Shown piece by piece: positions 16,847-26,199 of a stretch of DNA of 64,000 nucleotides. Position numbers and translations under genes: made by a program. Every line of letters starts with the position of its first letter. Position 1 is the first letter of the stretch. Under the pieces are notes generated by a model that did not search any database, was not told the origin of the DNA, and saw only the letters and a list, made by a program, of their open reading frames with translations. The stretch lies in NCBI GenBank assembly GCA_965224735.1, contig OZ245059.1, positions 186,001 to 250,000 of the forward strand, read 5' to 3'. This DNA is from Robiginitomaculum_A sp036478535 (GTDB taxonomy: Bacteria; Pseudomonadota; Alphaproteobacteria; Caulobacterales; Maricaulaceae).

Positions 16847-19810
16847 ATGTCAGATAAACCGCGCTCACAAGCTAATCAGGGTTTTCTGGATACGCTGTAT
16901 CTAGATGGAGCAAATGCCGCCTATTTGGAGCAGATGCAGGCGCTTTACGCGCAAAATCCAAATGCGATAGATGCGTCTTGGCGAGCCTATTTTGATGGGC
17001 TTGGCGAGGATGCGGGGAATGCCGCTAAAACGGCTCATGGCCCGTCTTGGCAACGCGCGGATTGGCCGCAAGATGACAGCGAAGAGTGGACAAAAGCGCT
17101 CACTGGGAATTTGGAGCCGCTCGAAACGAAAATAAAAGATACGCTACAAACAACAAAACCTCAAACCAGAGACGAAGATATACAACGAGCTACAAAAGAC
17201 AGTATTTCTGCGCTCATGCTGATACGGGCATACCGCATTCGCGGGCATTTACTCGCTGATCTCGATCCGCTTGGGCTTATGAAACGCAAAATGCATGTGG
17301 ATTTAGACCCTGCGACATATGGATTTAGCGAAGCGGATTATGAACGCCCGATTTTCACCAATGGCATGCTTGGCCTTGAGAGCGGTACTTTGCGCGAAAT
17401 TTTAGATATTTTAAAACGTACATATTGTTCGACTTTTGGTGTGCAGTTTATGCATGTATCAGATCCAATTGAAAAACATTGGCTACAAGAGCGTATCGAG
17501 AGCCCTGATGAGCGCACGCATTTTACGCCCAAAGGCAGGACGATGATTTTGCAAAAACTTATTGAAACGCAAGCGTTTGAAGATATTTTGCAGCGCCGTT
17601 ACCCAGGCACGAAACGCTTTGGCCTTGATGGCGGCGAGAGTCTCATTCCTGCTTTGGAACAAATCATAAAAAGGGGCGGCTCGTTAGGCCTCAAAGATAT
17701 TAATTTTGGTATGCCGCACCGGGGGCGCCTTAATGTATTGGCTTCTGTTCTTAACAAACCATATAGCGCTATTTTTTATGAATTTTTAGGCGGGGTCAGT
17801 TCTGGCGTCGATAATTTTGGTTCAGGCGATGTGAAATATCATTTAGGAGCTTCGTCAGATCGCGTCTTTGATGGCAATGAAGTGCATTTATCCCTGGCGC
17901 CAAACCCATCTCATCTTGAGGCCGTAGATCCTGTCGTTATTGGCAAGGCGCGCGCAAAGCAGCAAATGCGTTCGGGCACGCACGAAACCCAGTCAAAGCA
18001 TGAGGTTGCAGCAGTGCTTTTACATGGTGATGCGGCTTTTGCAGGGCAAGGTGTTGTCACTGAATGTTTTGGCATGTCTGCGCTGAGCGGCTATAATGTT
18101 GGCGGCACTATACATGTGGTGGTGAACAATCAAATCGGCTTTACAACGGCGCCGCATTTTTCGCGTTCCACGCCATACCCAACAGATGTCGCTATGATGG
18201 TCGAAAGTCCTATTTTTCACGTCAATGGAGATGACCCTGAAGCGGTAGTTTTTGCGGCGCGCGTGGCGACGGAATACCGCCAAAAATTTGGCAAAGACGT
18301 AGTGATTGATCTAATTTGTTATCGCCGTTATGGCCATAATGAAGGGGATGATCCAAGCTTCACCCAGCCAATTATGTATAAGGTTATTAAGAAAAAAAAA
18401 TCAACCCGAGAAATTTATGGGGCTCGCCTTATCAAAAATGGCACGATTACCGCAGACGAATTTACGGCGATGAAAGATAAATTCGCCGCCTTTATTGAAG
18501 AAGAGTTTGATAAAGCACAAAGCTTTGAGAAAAAAGAACCCGATTGGCTCAATGGGGTTTGGTCTGGCATACATTTGCCAGATGATGATGAAAAACGGCG
18601 CGGCGATACGGCTGTTGATATTGGTACATTAAAAATGATCGGGGATAAAATAACTATAATTCCAAACCCCGAGGTGTGTCACAAAACCCTGAAGAGACTT
18701 ATCAAGGCACGGCGTAAAAAAATAGAAACAGGCGTAGGGATTGATTGGGCTTTGGGCGAGCATTTAGCTTTTGGTTCATTGCTTGTGATTGGTTACTCAG
18801 TGCGTCTGTCGGGGCAAGATTGCGGACGCGGGACATTCTCACAGCGTCATAGCCATATCATCAACCAAGAAACGGAAGAGCGCTACACCCCCCTTAATCA
18901 TATCCAAGAGGGGCAAGAGTATTATCAAGTTATCGATTCATTATTGTCAGAAAATGCGGTGCTTGGCTTTGAATATGGGTTCTCGCTCACTGAACCTAAA
19001 GCGCTTGTGCTGTGGGAAGCACAATTTGGTGATTTTGCCAATGGCGCGCAGGTGATGATGGACCAATTTATCTCGTCTGCGGAGCAAAAATGGCTGCGTA
19101 TGTCAGGCCTCGTTATGCTCCTCCCACATGGCTATGAAGGTCAAGGGCCAGAGCATAGTTCTGCACGTCTTGAACGGTATTTACAGTTATGTGCCGAAGA
19201 CAATATGCAAGTATGTAATATCACAACACCTGCGAATTATTTTCATGTTTTGCGCCGTCAAGTGCAGCGCAATTTTCGTAAACCTTTGATTGTCATGACA
19301 CCAAAATCTTTATTGCGGCATAAACGTTGCGTTTCAACCCTTGAGGAAATGGGGCCAGGGTCTTGTTTCCACAGAGTGCTTTTGGATAATGCGGAATACA
19401 ATCCAAAGGAAGGTGAAGTCAGGCTTGTTTCAGAGAGTAAGATTAAACGGGTATTGCTTTGCTCAGGGAAAGTGTATTATGATTTATTTGAGCAGCGCGA
19501 AAAACTTAGGCGCAAAGATGTGTATATTATGCGGGTCGAGCAACTTTTCCCCTATCCAGGCGATGCGCTTGAGAAAGAGTTATCTCGATTTAAAACCGCA
19601 GAAATAATTTGGGTGCAAGAAGAGCCTCGCAATATGGGCGCGTGGCAATATATTGAAGACTTTCTCGAAAAAACCTTGATTAAAATAGGCACAAAAAAAC
19701 CAAGGCCACGCTATATAGGCCGTAAACTTTCGGCCTCAACCGCGACAGGTATTGCTAGTAAACATAAGGTCGAACAACAGGCAATTTTAGACGAATCTTT
19801 TGCGAAATAG
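16847..19810 (+). CDS. sucA: 2-oxoglutarate dehydrogenase E1
   Basis: 987 residues, full length. The N-terminal E2-binding helix region (DTLYLDGANAAYLEQMQALY), substrate-binding GMPHRGRLNVLASVLNKP, thiamine-diphosphate/Mg region (HGDAAFAGQGVVTE to NNQIGFTT) and the transketolase-like C-terminal domain (EGQGPEHSSARLERYLQL) are all present. It decarboxylates 2-oxoglutarate and transfers succinyl to the SucB lipoyl group. It lies between sucD and sucB with 9-15 bp gaps. Confidence 0.97.
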   Translation: MSDKPRSQANQGFLDTLYLDGANAAYLEQMQALYAQNPNAIDASWRAYFDGLGEDAGNAAKTAHGPSWQRADWPQDDSEEWTKALTGNLEPLETKIKDTLQTTKPQTRDEDIQRATKDSISALMLIRAYRIRGHLLADLDPLGLMKRKMHVDLDPATYGFSEADYERPIFTNGMLGLESGTLREILDILKRTYCSTFGVQFMHVSDPIEKHWLQERIESPDERTHFTPKGRTMILQKLIETQAFEDILQRRYPGTKRFGLDGGESLIPALEQIIKRGGSLGLKDINFGMPHRGRLNVLASVLNKPYSAIFYEFLGGVSSGVDNFGSGDVKYHLGASSDRVFDGNEVHLSLAPNPSHLEAVDPVVIGKARAKQQMRSGTHETQSKHEVAAVLLHGDAAFAGQGVVTECFGMSALSGYNVGGTIHVVVNNQIGFTTAPHFSRSTPYPTDVAMMVESPIFHVNGDDPEAVVFAARVATEYRQKFGKDVVIDLICYRRYGHNEGDDPSFTQPIMYKVIKKKKSTREIYGARLIKNGTITADEFTAMKDKFAAFIEEEFDKAQSFEKKEPDWLNGVWSGIHLPDDDEKRRGDTAVDIGTLKMIGDKITIIPNPEVCHKTLKRLIKARRKKIETGVGIDWALGEHLAFGSLLVIGYSVRLSGQDCGRGTFSQRHSHIINQETEERYTPLNHIQEGQEYYQVIDSLLSENAVLGFEYGFSLTEPKALVLWEAQFGDFANGAQVMMDQFISSAEQKWLRMSGLVMLLPHGYEGQGPEHSSARLERYLQLCAEDNMQVCNITTPANYFHVLRRQVQRNFRKPLIVMTPKSLLRHKRCVSTLEEMGPGSCFHRVLLDNAEYNPKEGEVRLVSESKIKRVLLCSGKVYYDLFEQREKLRRKDVYIMRVEQLFPYPGDALEKELSRFKTAEIIWVQEEPRNMGAWQYIEDFLEKTLIKIGTKKPRPRYIGRKLSASTATGIASKHKVEQQAILDESFAK

Positions 19811-19819
19811 GATAAGAAC

Positions 19820-21019
19820 ATGACAGATATTAAAGTTCCAAATGTTGGCGAAAGCGTAAGTGAAGTCACTATCGCTCAATGGTATAAACAAGTTGGCGAT
19901 GCAGTTAAAAAAGATGAAACTCTGGTCGAACTTGAAACGGATAAAGCGGCGCAAGAATTGGTCGCGCCTGAAGACGGGGTGCTGGCTGAAATAGTGGTTC
20001 CAGAGGGCGAAAACGCTGAGGTTGGTGCACTGATAGCACGGCTTGATGGCGGAGTCGCGCCAACTGCGAATGTGCCACAAATGGCAGGGAAAGGAAGTAG
20101 CTTTGGTGGTTCAGAGCGACAAGCTGATAAAGAACCAATGCCTTCGGCCACTCGCATTATTCAGGAAAAAGGACTGAACGCTAACTCTCTTACTGGCACG
20201 GGAAAAGATGGCCGTATTACGAAGGGCGATGCTTTGGCTTCGAAATCTACATCAGCGTCCACCGTTTCTACGTCAAGTGCACCCACAATGGCTGCGTCAA
20301 GTGTGCCGCGCACGGCAGACGCGCGTGAAGAACGGGTACGAATGTCACGCTTGCGCCAAACGATTGCTCGCCGTCTTAAGGACGCGCAAAATACAGCAGC
20401 TATGCTCACCACTTATAATGAAGTGGACATGAGCAACATTATGGAGATGCGCAAAAAATACAAACAAGTGTTTATTGACAAACACGGCGTTAAATTAGGC
20501 TTTATGAGTTTCTTCGTTAAAGCTTGCGTGACCGCTCTGCGTGACGTGCCAAGCGTGAATGCGGAAATCGATGGCACGGACGTTATTTATAAAAACTATT
20601 ACGATATTTCAATCGCCGTTGGCACTGACAAAGGTTTGGTTGTTCCTGTGCTTAGAAATTCTAACCATCTCTCGCTTGCAGGCATTGAAAAAGGAATTGG
20701 CGCGCTGGGTGCAAAAGCCCGCGATGGTAAATTATCCATGGACGAGATGAGCGGCGGAACTTTTACTATTTCAAATGGTGGTGTTTATGGATCGCTCCTC
20801 TCATCCCCAATCCTCAACCCGCCGCAATCAGGAATTTTGGGCATGCACAAAATTGAGAAACGCGCAGTCGTCATTGAAGATGAAATTGTTATTCGCCCCA
20901 TGATGTATCTTGCGCTTTCTTATGATCACCGTATTGTAGATGGCAAAGGCGCGGTGACCTTCCTCGTGCGCGTCAAAGATAGTCTCGAAAATCCAGAGCG
21001 CATGTTGCTGGATTTGTAG
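19820..21019 (+). CDS. sucB: 2-oxoglutarate dehydrogenase E2 (dihydrolipoyl succinyltransferase)
   Basis: 399 residues: one lipoyl domain with the modified Lys42 in ETDKAA, a peripheral-subunit-binding domain near 108-140 (PSATRIIQEKGLNANSLTG), an Ala/Ser/Thr/Val linker, and the acetyltransferase core with the catalytic SYDHRIVDGKGA (His370, Asp374). It transfers succinyl to CoA. The E3 gene (lpd) is not in the following 500 bp, where it is often found in alphaproteobacteria. Confidence 0.96.
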   Translation: MTDIKVPNVGESVSEVTIAQWYKQVGDAVKKDETLVELETDKAAQELVAPEDGVLAEIVVPEGENAEVGALIARLDGGVAPTANVPQMAGKGSSFGGSERQADKEPMPSATRIIQEKGLNANSLTGTGKDGRITKGDALASKSTSASTVSTSSAPTMAASSVPRTADAREERVRMSRLRQTIARRLKDAQNTAAMLTTYNEVDMSNIMEMRKKYKQVFIDKHGVKLGFMSFFVKACVTALRDVPSVNAEIDGTDVIYKNYYDISIAVGTDKGLVVPVLRNSNHLSLAGIEKGIGALGAKARDGKLSMDEMSGGTFTISNGGVYGSLLSSPILNPPQSGILGMHKIEKRAVVIEDEIVIRPMMYLALSYDHRIVDGKGAVTFLVRVKDSLENPERMLLDL

Positions 21020-21070
21020 GGCAAATTATGCTATATTCCTCTCAATTATAAAATTTTTGGGGAATAAATT

Positions 21071-21523
21071 ATGTCTGAAATAACAACAAAACTACCTATT
21101 TGGTATTGGATACTCACCGCAATTTTAGCCCTTTGGGCTTTGATGGGGCTGTGGGTATTTTATGACTTTATGACAACAACACCAGAAAAATTAGTTAAAT
21201 ATGTAACGGATGGAACCTTTAGCCAAGAATATGCTGATTATTATAGCAACTCACCTTTGTGGCATATGATAGTTTTTGCAATCGCTATATTTAGCAATTT
21301 GCTGGGCGTGCTGAATTTGATAGTGCGTAAGGCTTGGGCAGCCCCTCTTTATACTTTATCCTTGTTAATGGTCGTCATTTCATTGATAAAAATGTTTGCG
21401 ATTGATAAAGTGTATACAATTATGAGCAGTGGTCAAATTGGCATGGAATGTGTTGTATTAGTGCTTGGTATTTTGGGTGTTTGGTTTGCGCATATATCTA
21501 AAGCTAAAGGATGGTTAAAATAA
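21071..21523 (+). CDS. Four-TM membrane protein of unknown function
   Basis: 150 residues with hydrophobic segments near 10-30, 63-83, 90-110 and 121-141. TTGGGGAATAAATT precedes the ATG. The topology and aromatic first helix (WYWILTAILALWALMGLW) resemble uncharacterised small membrane proteins of marine bacteria; no domain name can be supported. It lies 51 bp after sucB and is convergent with the lipid A cluster. Confidence 0.65.
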   Translation: MSEITTKLPIWYWILTAILALWALMGLWVFYDFMTTTPEKLVKYVTDGTFSQEYADYYSNSPLWHMIVFAIAIFSNLLGVLNLIVRKAWAAPLYTLSLLMVVISLIKMFAIDKVYTIMSSGQIGMECVVLVLGILGVWFAHISKAKGWLK

Positions 21524-21531
21524 AGCGGCAT

Positions 21532-22440
21532 TTAATTCTGATTATTATACATTTTTTTAGGCCATCTGCGGTGAACCCAAAACCAATCGGTGGGGTTGGC
21601 GCGAATTTGTTCTTCGATGAAAGTTGTTATTTTTAGGACACCATCTTTAATGTCAGCTTCGAGATTATCCGTTTTCTGCAGTTTTATTTCCTCGTGCACT
21701 GTGACGCGAAAATTAGCACTTCCCGTGCGCACAATCGACATAGGAATTATTGGCGCGCCCGTTTTAAGGGCAAGCCGTGTTGGCCCTGGTGCGGTCATAG
21801 CGCCCACGCCAAAGAAGGGCACTTCAATACCTTCATTGAATTTCTGATCATTAAGAAGCGCGATAAATTGGCCAGAACGTAGCGCGCGAATAAGCTGCGC
21901 AGCGCCTTTAGCGCGGGATTTGGCAACCATAAGATCAATCCCATAAGCGGCGCGCTGAGCGCGGATGCGTTTGTCAAAATAAGGATTATTGGTGGGGCGA
22001 TATGTCACTTGCACGGGCAGTTTTGCTTGCGAGAAAACGGCGGCCATGATTTCCCAATTGGCAAAATGCCCAGAGATGAGAACCGCGCCTTTGCCTTGTT
22101 CTTTAAGTGCCAATAAACGCTCAAGTCCGACTACTTTGACATTAGAGCTTTTATCAAAAACTTTTATACGGCTCAGCAAAGGAAATTCGCCAAATGTTCT
22201 GCCTGTATTGTTCCATATTTCCTTAAGCCATTCATTTAATTGACGGTTGTTCGCTTCAGGGAAGGCTATGCGCAACCCAGTTTTTGCAATATGATGTTTG
22301 GAAGTTTTGGGGCCGAGCCACTCAAATAGGCGGCCCGAAAAATTTGAGACGGTTTCCAATGAAAACGGCGCCATAAACAGGCGCACTATATCGTAAGCTA
22401 GAACCTCAAGCCGCCATTGCATATGTTTAAAGAATTTCAC
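21532..22440 (-). CDS. Lipid A acyltransferase, LpxL/HtrB family
   Basis: 302 residues with an N-terminal hydrophobic stretch. The catalytic HX4E-type motif is SGHFANWEIMA, and the second motif includes QKFNEGIEVPFFGVGAMTAPG. Family enzymes add a secondary acyl chain to Kdo-lipid A at the inner membrane. It is the last gene of a cluster DUF374-waaA-lpxK-lpxL on this strand, 3 bp after lpxK. Whether it is LpxL- or LpxM-like cannot be told. Confidence 0.88.
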   Translation of the reverse strand: MKFFKHMQWRLEVLAYDIVRLFMAPFSLETVSNFSGRLFEWLGPKTSKHHIAKTGLRIAFPEANNRQLNEWLKEIWNNTGRTFGEFPLLSRIKVFDKSSNVKVVGLERLLALKEQGKGAVLISGHFANWEIMAAVFSQAKLPVQVTYRPTNNPYFDKRIRAQRAAYGIDLMVAKSRAKGAAQLIRALRSGQFIALLNDQKFNEGIEVPFFGVGAMTAPGPTRLALKTGAPIIPMSIVRTGSANFRVTVHEEIKLQKTDNLEADIKDGVLKITTFIEEQIRANPTDWFWVHRRWPKKMYNNQN

Positions 22441-22443
22441 TAT

Positions 22444-23454
22444 TTATCCGCGCTGTGCTCTCTCTATAATCGGGTGTAAAATGCGGCGTACGGTAAGTTC
22501 GTCTTCAAACACTGCGTTGACGGGCCAGCAGGTTACATATTTTTTAAACCCTTTCGGCAAGCGTACATAATCCTTTTCCGTGGTGATAAGGCGGGCACCA
22601 TATTCTTTGGAAAGATCGAGCAAATTCATCATATCTGTGTCTTTATACGCATAATGATTCTTATAAGATAGAGCTTCGACTAGATTAGCACCTTCGCGCG
22701 AAAGAGTATCAAAAAATTTATTGGGCCGTCCTATACCTGCAAAAGCAAAAAGTTTTCCAACTGGTGGGTGCACTTGGGAACTTAGGCAAGCCTGTAAAAT
22801 CGGTTTTCCTTTTAGCTGTGCGAGCAAATGCGAATCTGGAACATAATTTTTGTGTGGTTTCATCAGGACAATTACATCAGCTCGTCCTAAGGCTTTATCA
22901 AGCGGTTCGCGCAAAGGGCCTGCTGGAAAAACACGCTCATTGCCAAACCCAATGACGGCATCGACTACAAGCAAAGACAAAGTCTTTTTCAGATATGGGT
23001 TTTGGTGTCCATCATCCATAATAATAATTTTTGCGCCCGCCGTAACCGCAGCTTTTGCGCCTTCGTCGCGGGCAATGGCCACCCAGACTTTACCGTATTG
23101 GGATAGCAATTTTGGCTCATCTCCTATTTGGGTGAAGCTGTGTTTGGGCGATACGATGATCGGTCCTTTTTCCGTGCCCCCATATCCGCGAGATAGCGCT
23201 ACTGCGCCAAGCCCCATGCGGGTAAAGCTTTCGAGTAAATAAGCCGTAACTGGCGTTTTTCCCGTACCGCCAACGCTTGCATTGCCAACGCAAATGATAG
23301 GAATTCCTGAGTCATGGGGACTGGCGTCGTGAATTCTTTTGGCCGTAAAATAAGCGTATATTTTACCAAGCGGCGATAGCAATGCGCGCAAAACAGGGGC
23401 GGCATCACGCCCGTGCCGATGGTTCCAAAACTCTGGAGCACGCATAGCTAGCAC
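22444..23454 (-). CDS. lpxK: Tetraacyldisaccharide 4'-kinase
   Basis: 336 residues, normal length. The Walker A-like loop GNASVGGTGKTPVT and the downstream DDGHQNPYLKKTLSL motif are diagnostic for LpxK, which phosphorylates the 4' position of the lipid A disaccharide at the inner membrane. It overlaps waaA by 7 bp. MRAPEFW, the usual N-terminus, begins at the fourth codon (23445), which may be the true start. Confidence 0.95.
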   Translation of the reverse strand: MLAMRAPEFWNHRHGRDAAPVLRALLSPLGKIYAYFTAKRIHDASPHDSGIPIICVGNASVGGTGKTPVTAYLLESFTRMGLGAVALSRGYGGTEKGPIIVSPKHSFTQIGDEPKLLSQYGKVWVAIARDEGAKAAVTAGAKIIIMDDGHQNPYLKKTLSLLVVDAVIGFGNERVFPAGPLREPLDKALGRADVIVLMKPHKNYVPDSHLLAQLKGKPILQACLSSQVHPPVGKLFAFAGIGRPNKFFDTLSREGANLVEALSYKNHYAYKDTDMMNLLDLSKEYGARLITTEKDYVRLPKGFKKYVTCWPVNAVFEDELTVRRILHPIIERAQRG

Positions 23455-24749
23455 CCCTTTTGATGATCAGGAAGAAGCGGAGATAATTGCGCCCAAACAT
23501 AATCAAGGACAGCATTACGGCTGTGGGCAAATTTTAAGGCCGCGTCGGTGCGCGCCGTGCGCGCTGCCGTATCGCCAAGGCTTTTAATAAGGGCGGGCGC
23601 AAGTTCATCAGAAGATAATATTGATTTAGCGGCGTCATAAGCAAAAAGTGCCATATAGGTATCGGCGAAACTAGCAATATAACGGCCTGTGATTATAGCG
23701 CAGCCCAGACGAGCAGGCTCGAGCGGATTGTGACCACTAAGCCCATCTATTAATGAGCCGCCAATAAAGGCCGTATTGGCAAGGCGGTAAGCCAGGCCCA
23801 TATGCCCAATCGCATCGATTATATAAACATCCGTATCCGCATTTGGCATCCGCCGAGAAGACCGCTGTAAGGTTTTAAGGCCAGTTTGAACCAGTATTGA
23901 TTTTACCGATTTCGAACGTTCTGGGTGACGCGGCGCGAGAATAAGCAAGCTATTTGGCACGTGTTTTTTAACCTTTAAAGCGGCTTTAGCGATCAGCTCC
24001 TCTTCGCCTTCATGGGTGGAAGCCGCGCACCAAATCGTACGTCCTTTTGTGGCGAGTTTCAATTTTTCCAACGCCTGCTCATCTACGCTAAGTGTGGTAG
24101 CAGCGTCTTTTAAGTTACCGCTGGATTTTATCTCTTTTCCCATAAGCTCAGTAAGGCCATCGGCTGTTGTTTTGTCGGCCGCAAGGATAAGGTCAAAACA
24201 AGAGAGCAAAGCTTGCCCAGACTTTTTACCGCGCTTGTTCCAGCGCTCAATAGATTTGGCGCTCATGCGCGCATTGATAAGGGCGAGGGGGATGCCCGTT
24301 TCTTTGGTTTGCATTATCATATTGGGCCAAAGTTCGGATTCTGCAAAAATCGCCATGTTAGGCTGCCAGTGGGCCAGAAAATTACGCACGGCTTTTGGAT
24401 GATCTGCGGGCGCGTATTGATGAAATGCATTTTGTGGCAAAGTTTTTTCAAGTAACTTTGCAGATGTGACAGTCCCCGTTGTTATGACAATATGAAAATT
24501 TGGGTGCTGAGATAAAATACGACTTATCACGGGCATGAGCATTTGCGACTCGCCCACACTTGCGGCGTGCATCCATATAATTTTACCATGTGGGCGACTA
24601 TACTCTGATTTCCCTTGCCGTTCCCCAAGGCGCGCTGGGTCTTCTTTGCCGCTGCGAGCGCGTTTCTTTAACCACAAGGGCAAGGCAGAGCTAAGGGCGC
24701 GGGTGGCGGCGCTATAGAATTTGAGTGGCAGCGTCTTTTTCATTTGCAC
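23448..24749 (-). CDS. waaA: 3-deoxy-D-manno-octulosonic acid transferase
   Basis: 433 residues with an N-terminal hydrophobic region, the GT-B acceptor-domain motif WMHAASVGESQMLMPV and donor-domain motifs (ILAPRHPERSKSV, FIGGSLIDGLSGHNPLEPARLG). WaaA transfers Kdo from CMP-Kdo to lipid IVA. It overlaps the DUF374 gene by 10 bp and lpxK by 7 bp, so the cluster is translationally coupled. Confidence 0.95.
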   Translation of the reverse strand: MQMKKTLPLKFYSAATRALSSALPLWLKKRARSGKEDPARLGERQGKSEYSRPHGKIIWMHAASVGESQMLMPVISRILSQHPNFHIVITTGTVTSAKLLEKTLPQNAFHQYAPADHPKAVRNFLAHWQPNMAIFAESELWPNMIMQTKETGIPLALINARMSAKSIERWNKRGKKSGQALLSCFDLILAADKTTADGLTELMGKEIKSSGNLKDAATTLSVDEQALEKLKLATKGRTIWCAASTHEGEEELIAKAALKVKKHVPNSLLILAPRHPERSKSVKSILVQTGLKTLQRSSRRMPNADTDVYIIDAIGHMGLAYRLANTAFIGGSLIDGLSGHNPLEPARLGCAIITGRYIASFADTYMALFAYDAAKSILSSDELAPALIKSLGDTAARTARTDAALKFAHSRNAVLDYVWAQLSPLLPDHQKGC

Positions 24750-25468
24750 TCTTTTAGCGGCGCAGGGCGCACGGGGTCAATCCCCACGGCGCGGTCACAT
24801 TTTATGCTTGCATCGTTTAGGAGTGTTTCTATGGATAGCCGAAGCCGCTCTATTTCCGCGTCATTCGCTTTGGGTGAGATAGTCACTGGCCCTGCCCAGA
24901 TAATTTTACCGCGACCAAAGGGCAAAGGCAACATAAACTTGTCCCAAGAATTAAACAATTTATGACGTGATGTGGAGAGGGCATATGCTAATATGGGCGC
25001 GCCAGATAATTTGGCGAGGCGTAAAGCCCCTTCGCTCATATGTTGACGGGGGCCTTTGGGGCCATCAGGCGTTATGAAAATGCAGTCACCATTTTTTAGT
25101 GTTCTGATCATTTCGCGTAACGCCCCTGCTCCGCGTTTACTTTTGTCTTTATACTTGGCTTTACGCGAGCCGCGAATAACACCAATGCGAAGAATTTTAG
25201 ATGTATGGGCGACAAGATTGCCGTCCCGAGATTTAGATATTAATACATGGGGTTTTTGCACCATTTTTGACCAGCCAGCGGTCGTGAGAAGAAACCTTGA
25301 ATGCCAAGCACAAGCAATAAAACCTTCTTCGCTTTTTTGAATAGGCGTTAGAATATCAAGGCCTTCAATGTCCCACCTTGTTGTTCGGCGTACTAAACCC
25401 ATATACCCTGCGAGCACAAGCGCTAGCAAAATTTGTACTGGTTTTAGATACATGAACCGTTTGAACAA
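24740..25468 (-). CDS. DUF374 lysophospholipid acyltransferase-like protein
   Basis: About 242 residues. A hydrophobic N-terminus (YLKPVQILLALVLAGYMGLV) is followed by RRTTRWDIEG and the DUF374 motif ITPDGPKGPRQHMSEGALRLAKLSGAPI. Proteins of this type sit beside waaA in alphaproteobacteria and are thought to acylate Kdo-lipid A or related lipids. I chose a TTG start at 25468 because GGGAG lies 7 nt upstream; an ATG at 25453 lacks a ribosome site and a longer frame opens at 25573. The start is divergent from the phosphatase at 25539. Confidence 0.82.
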   Translation of the reverse strand: MFKRFMYLKPVQILLALVLAGYMGLVRRTTRWDIEGLDILTPIQKSEEGFIACAWHSRFLLTTAGWSKMVQKPHVLISKSRDGNLVAHTSKILRIGVIRGSRKAKYKDKSKRGAGALREMIRTLKNGDCIFITPDGPKGPRQHMSEGALRLAKLSGAPILAYALSTSRHKLFNSWDKFMLPLPFGRGKIIWAGPVTISPKANDAEIERLRLSIETLLNDASIKCDRAVGIDPVRPAPLKECK

Positions 25469-25538
25469 TGAACCGCTCCCTGCTATTGGCGTACAAGATA
25501 TATTGGGTATTCGGCTCTTAGTTACAAGACTTTTAAAT

Positions 25539-26198
25539 ATGACGATAGACTTAAACACACAAGAGGGGCGCAAGGCCGCCTATAAGGATTTGATCTGGGG
25601 TGACCATGGATTTCTACGCGCCAAATTCAACAATCATCGCGAAATTGGCGGCGGTATGTGGAGAGCCAACCAGCCCTCACCAAAACGTATAGCGCAGCTT
25701 GGCGAACTTGGGTTTAAAACGATAATAAATTTACGGGGGGAAAGCCCTAAAGGGTATTATCTTTTGGAAAAAGAAGCGTGCGAAAAACATGGAATTACCA
25801 TCGTTAATCACCGTATGTACTCGCGCGACACCCATAGTACCAAGAGCATGTATCGCCTGCGTGATATATTTGAAGAGATTGCATATCCCGCCATGATGCA
25901 TTGTAAATCAGGTTCGGATCGTACGGGCATTGCAGGGGTGCTTTATAAATATTTCCATATGGGAGAGCCAATTGGAATTGCCATAGAGCAACTTAGTATT
26001 CGGTATCTTCATATGAAGTCAGGGAAGACAGGCATGCTCGACTTTTTCTTCAATGATTATCTGGAATATGCCAAAACCCACGACATAAGTTTTACGGATT
26101 GGCTTGACACTGTTTATGACAAGGGGGATGTCAAAGCGCGCTTCATGTCTGGCTGGATCGGCAATATGTTTACGGACAAAATATTGCGCCGGGAATAA
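25539..26198 (+). CDS. PTP/DSP-like protein phosphatase
   Basis: 219 residues from ATG 25539. The P-loop MMHCKSGSDRTGIAG has the CX5R signature (Cys122, Arg128) of tyrosine/dual-specificity phosphatases; FKTIINLRGESP upstream is typical of the Siw14/PTP-like group, which includes inositol-polyphosphate and phosphotyrosine phosphatases. No signal peptide. It is embedded in the lipid A cluster but on the other strand, facing the MsbA-like gene tail to tail with 1 bp between stops. A longer frame opens at 25368 but would overlap the divergent gene; the ribosome site is weak at all candidates. Confidence 0.8.
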   Translation: MTIDLNTQEGRKAAYKDLIWGDHGFLRAKFNNHREIGGGMWRANQPSPKRIAQLGELGFKTIINLRGESPKGYYLLEKEACEKHGITIVNHRMYSRDTHSTKSMYRLRDIFEEIAYPAMMHCKSGSDRTGIAGVLYKYFHMGEPIGIAIEQLSIRYLHMKSGKTGMLDFFFNDYLEYAKTHDISFTDWLDTVYDKGDVKARFMSGWIGNMFTDKILRRE

Positions 26199-26199
26199 T

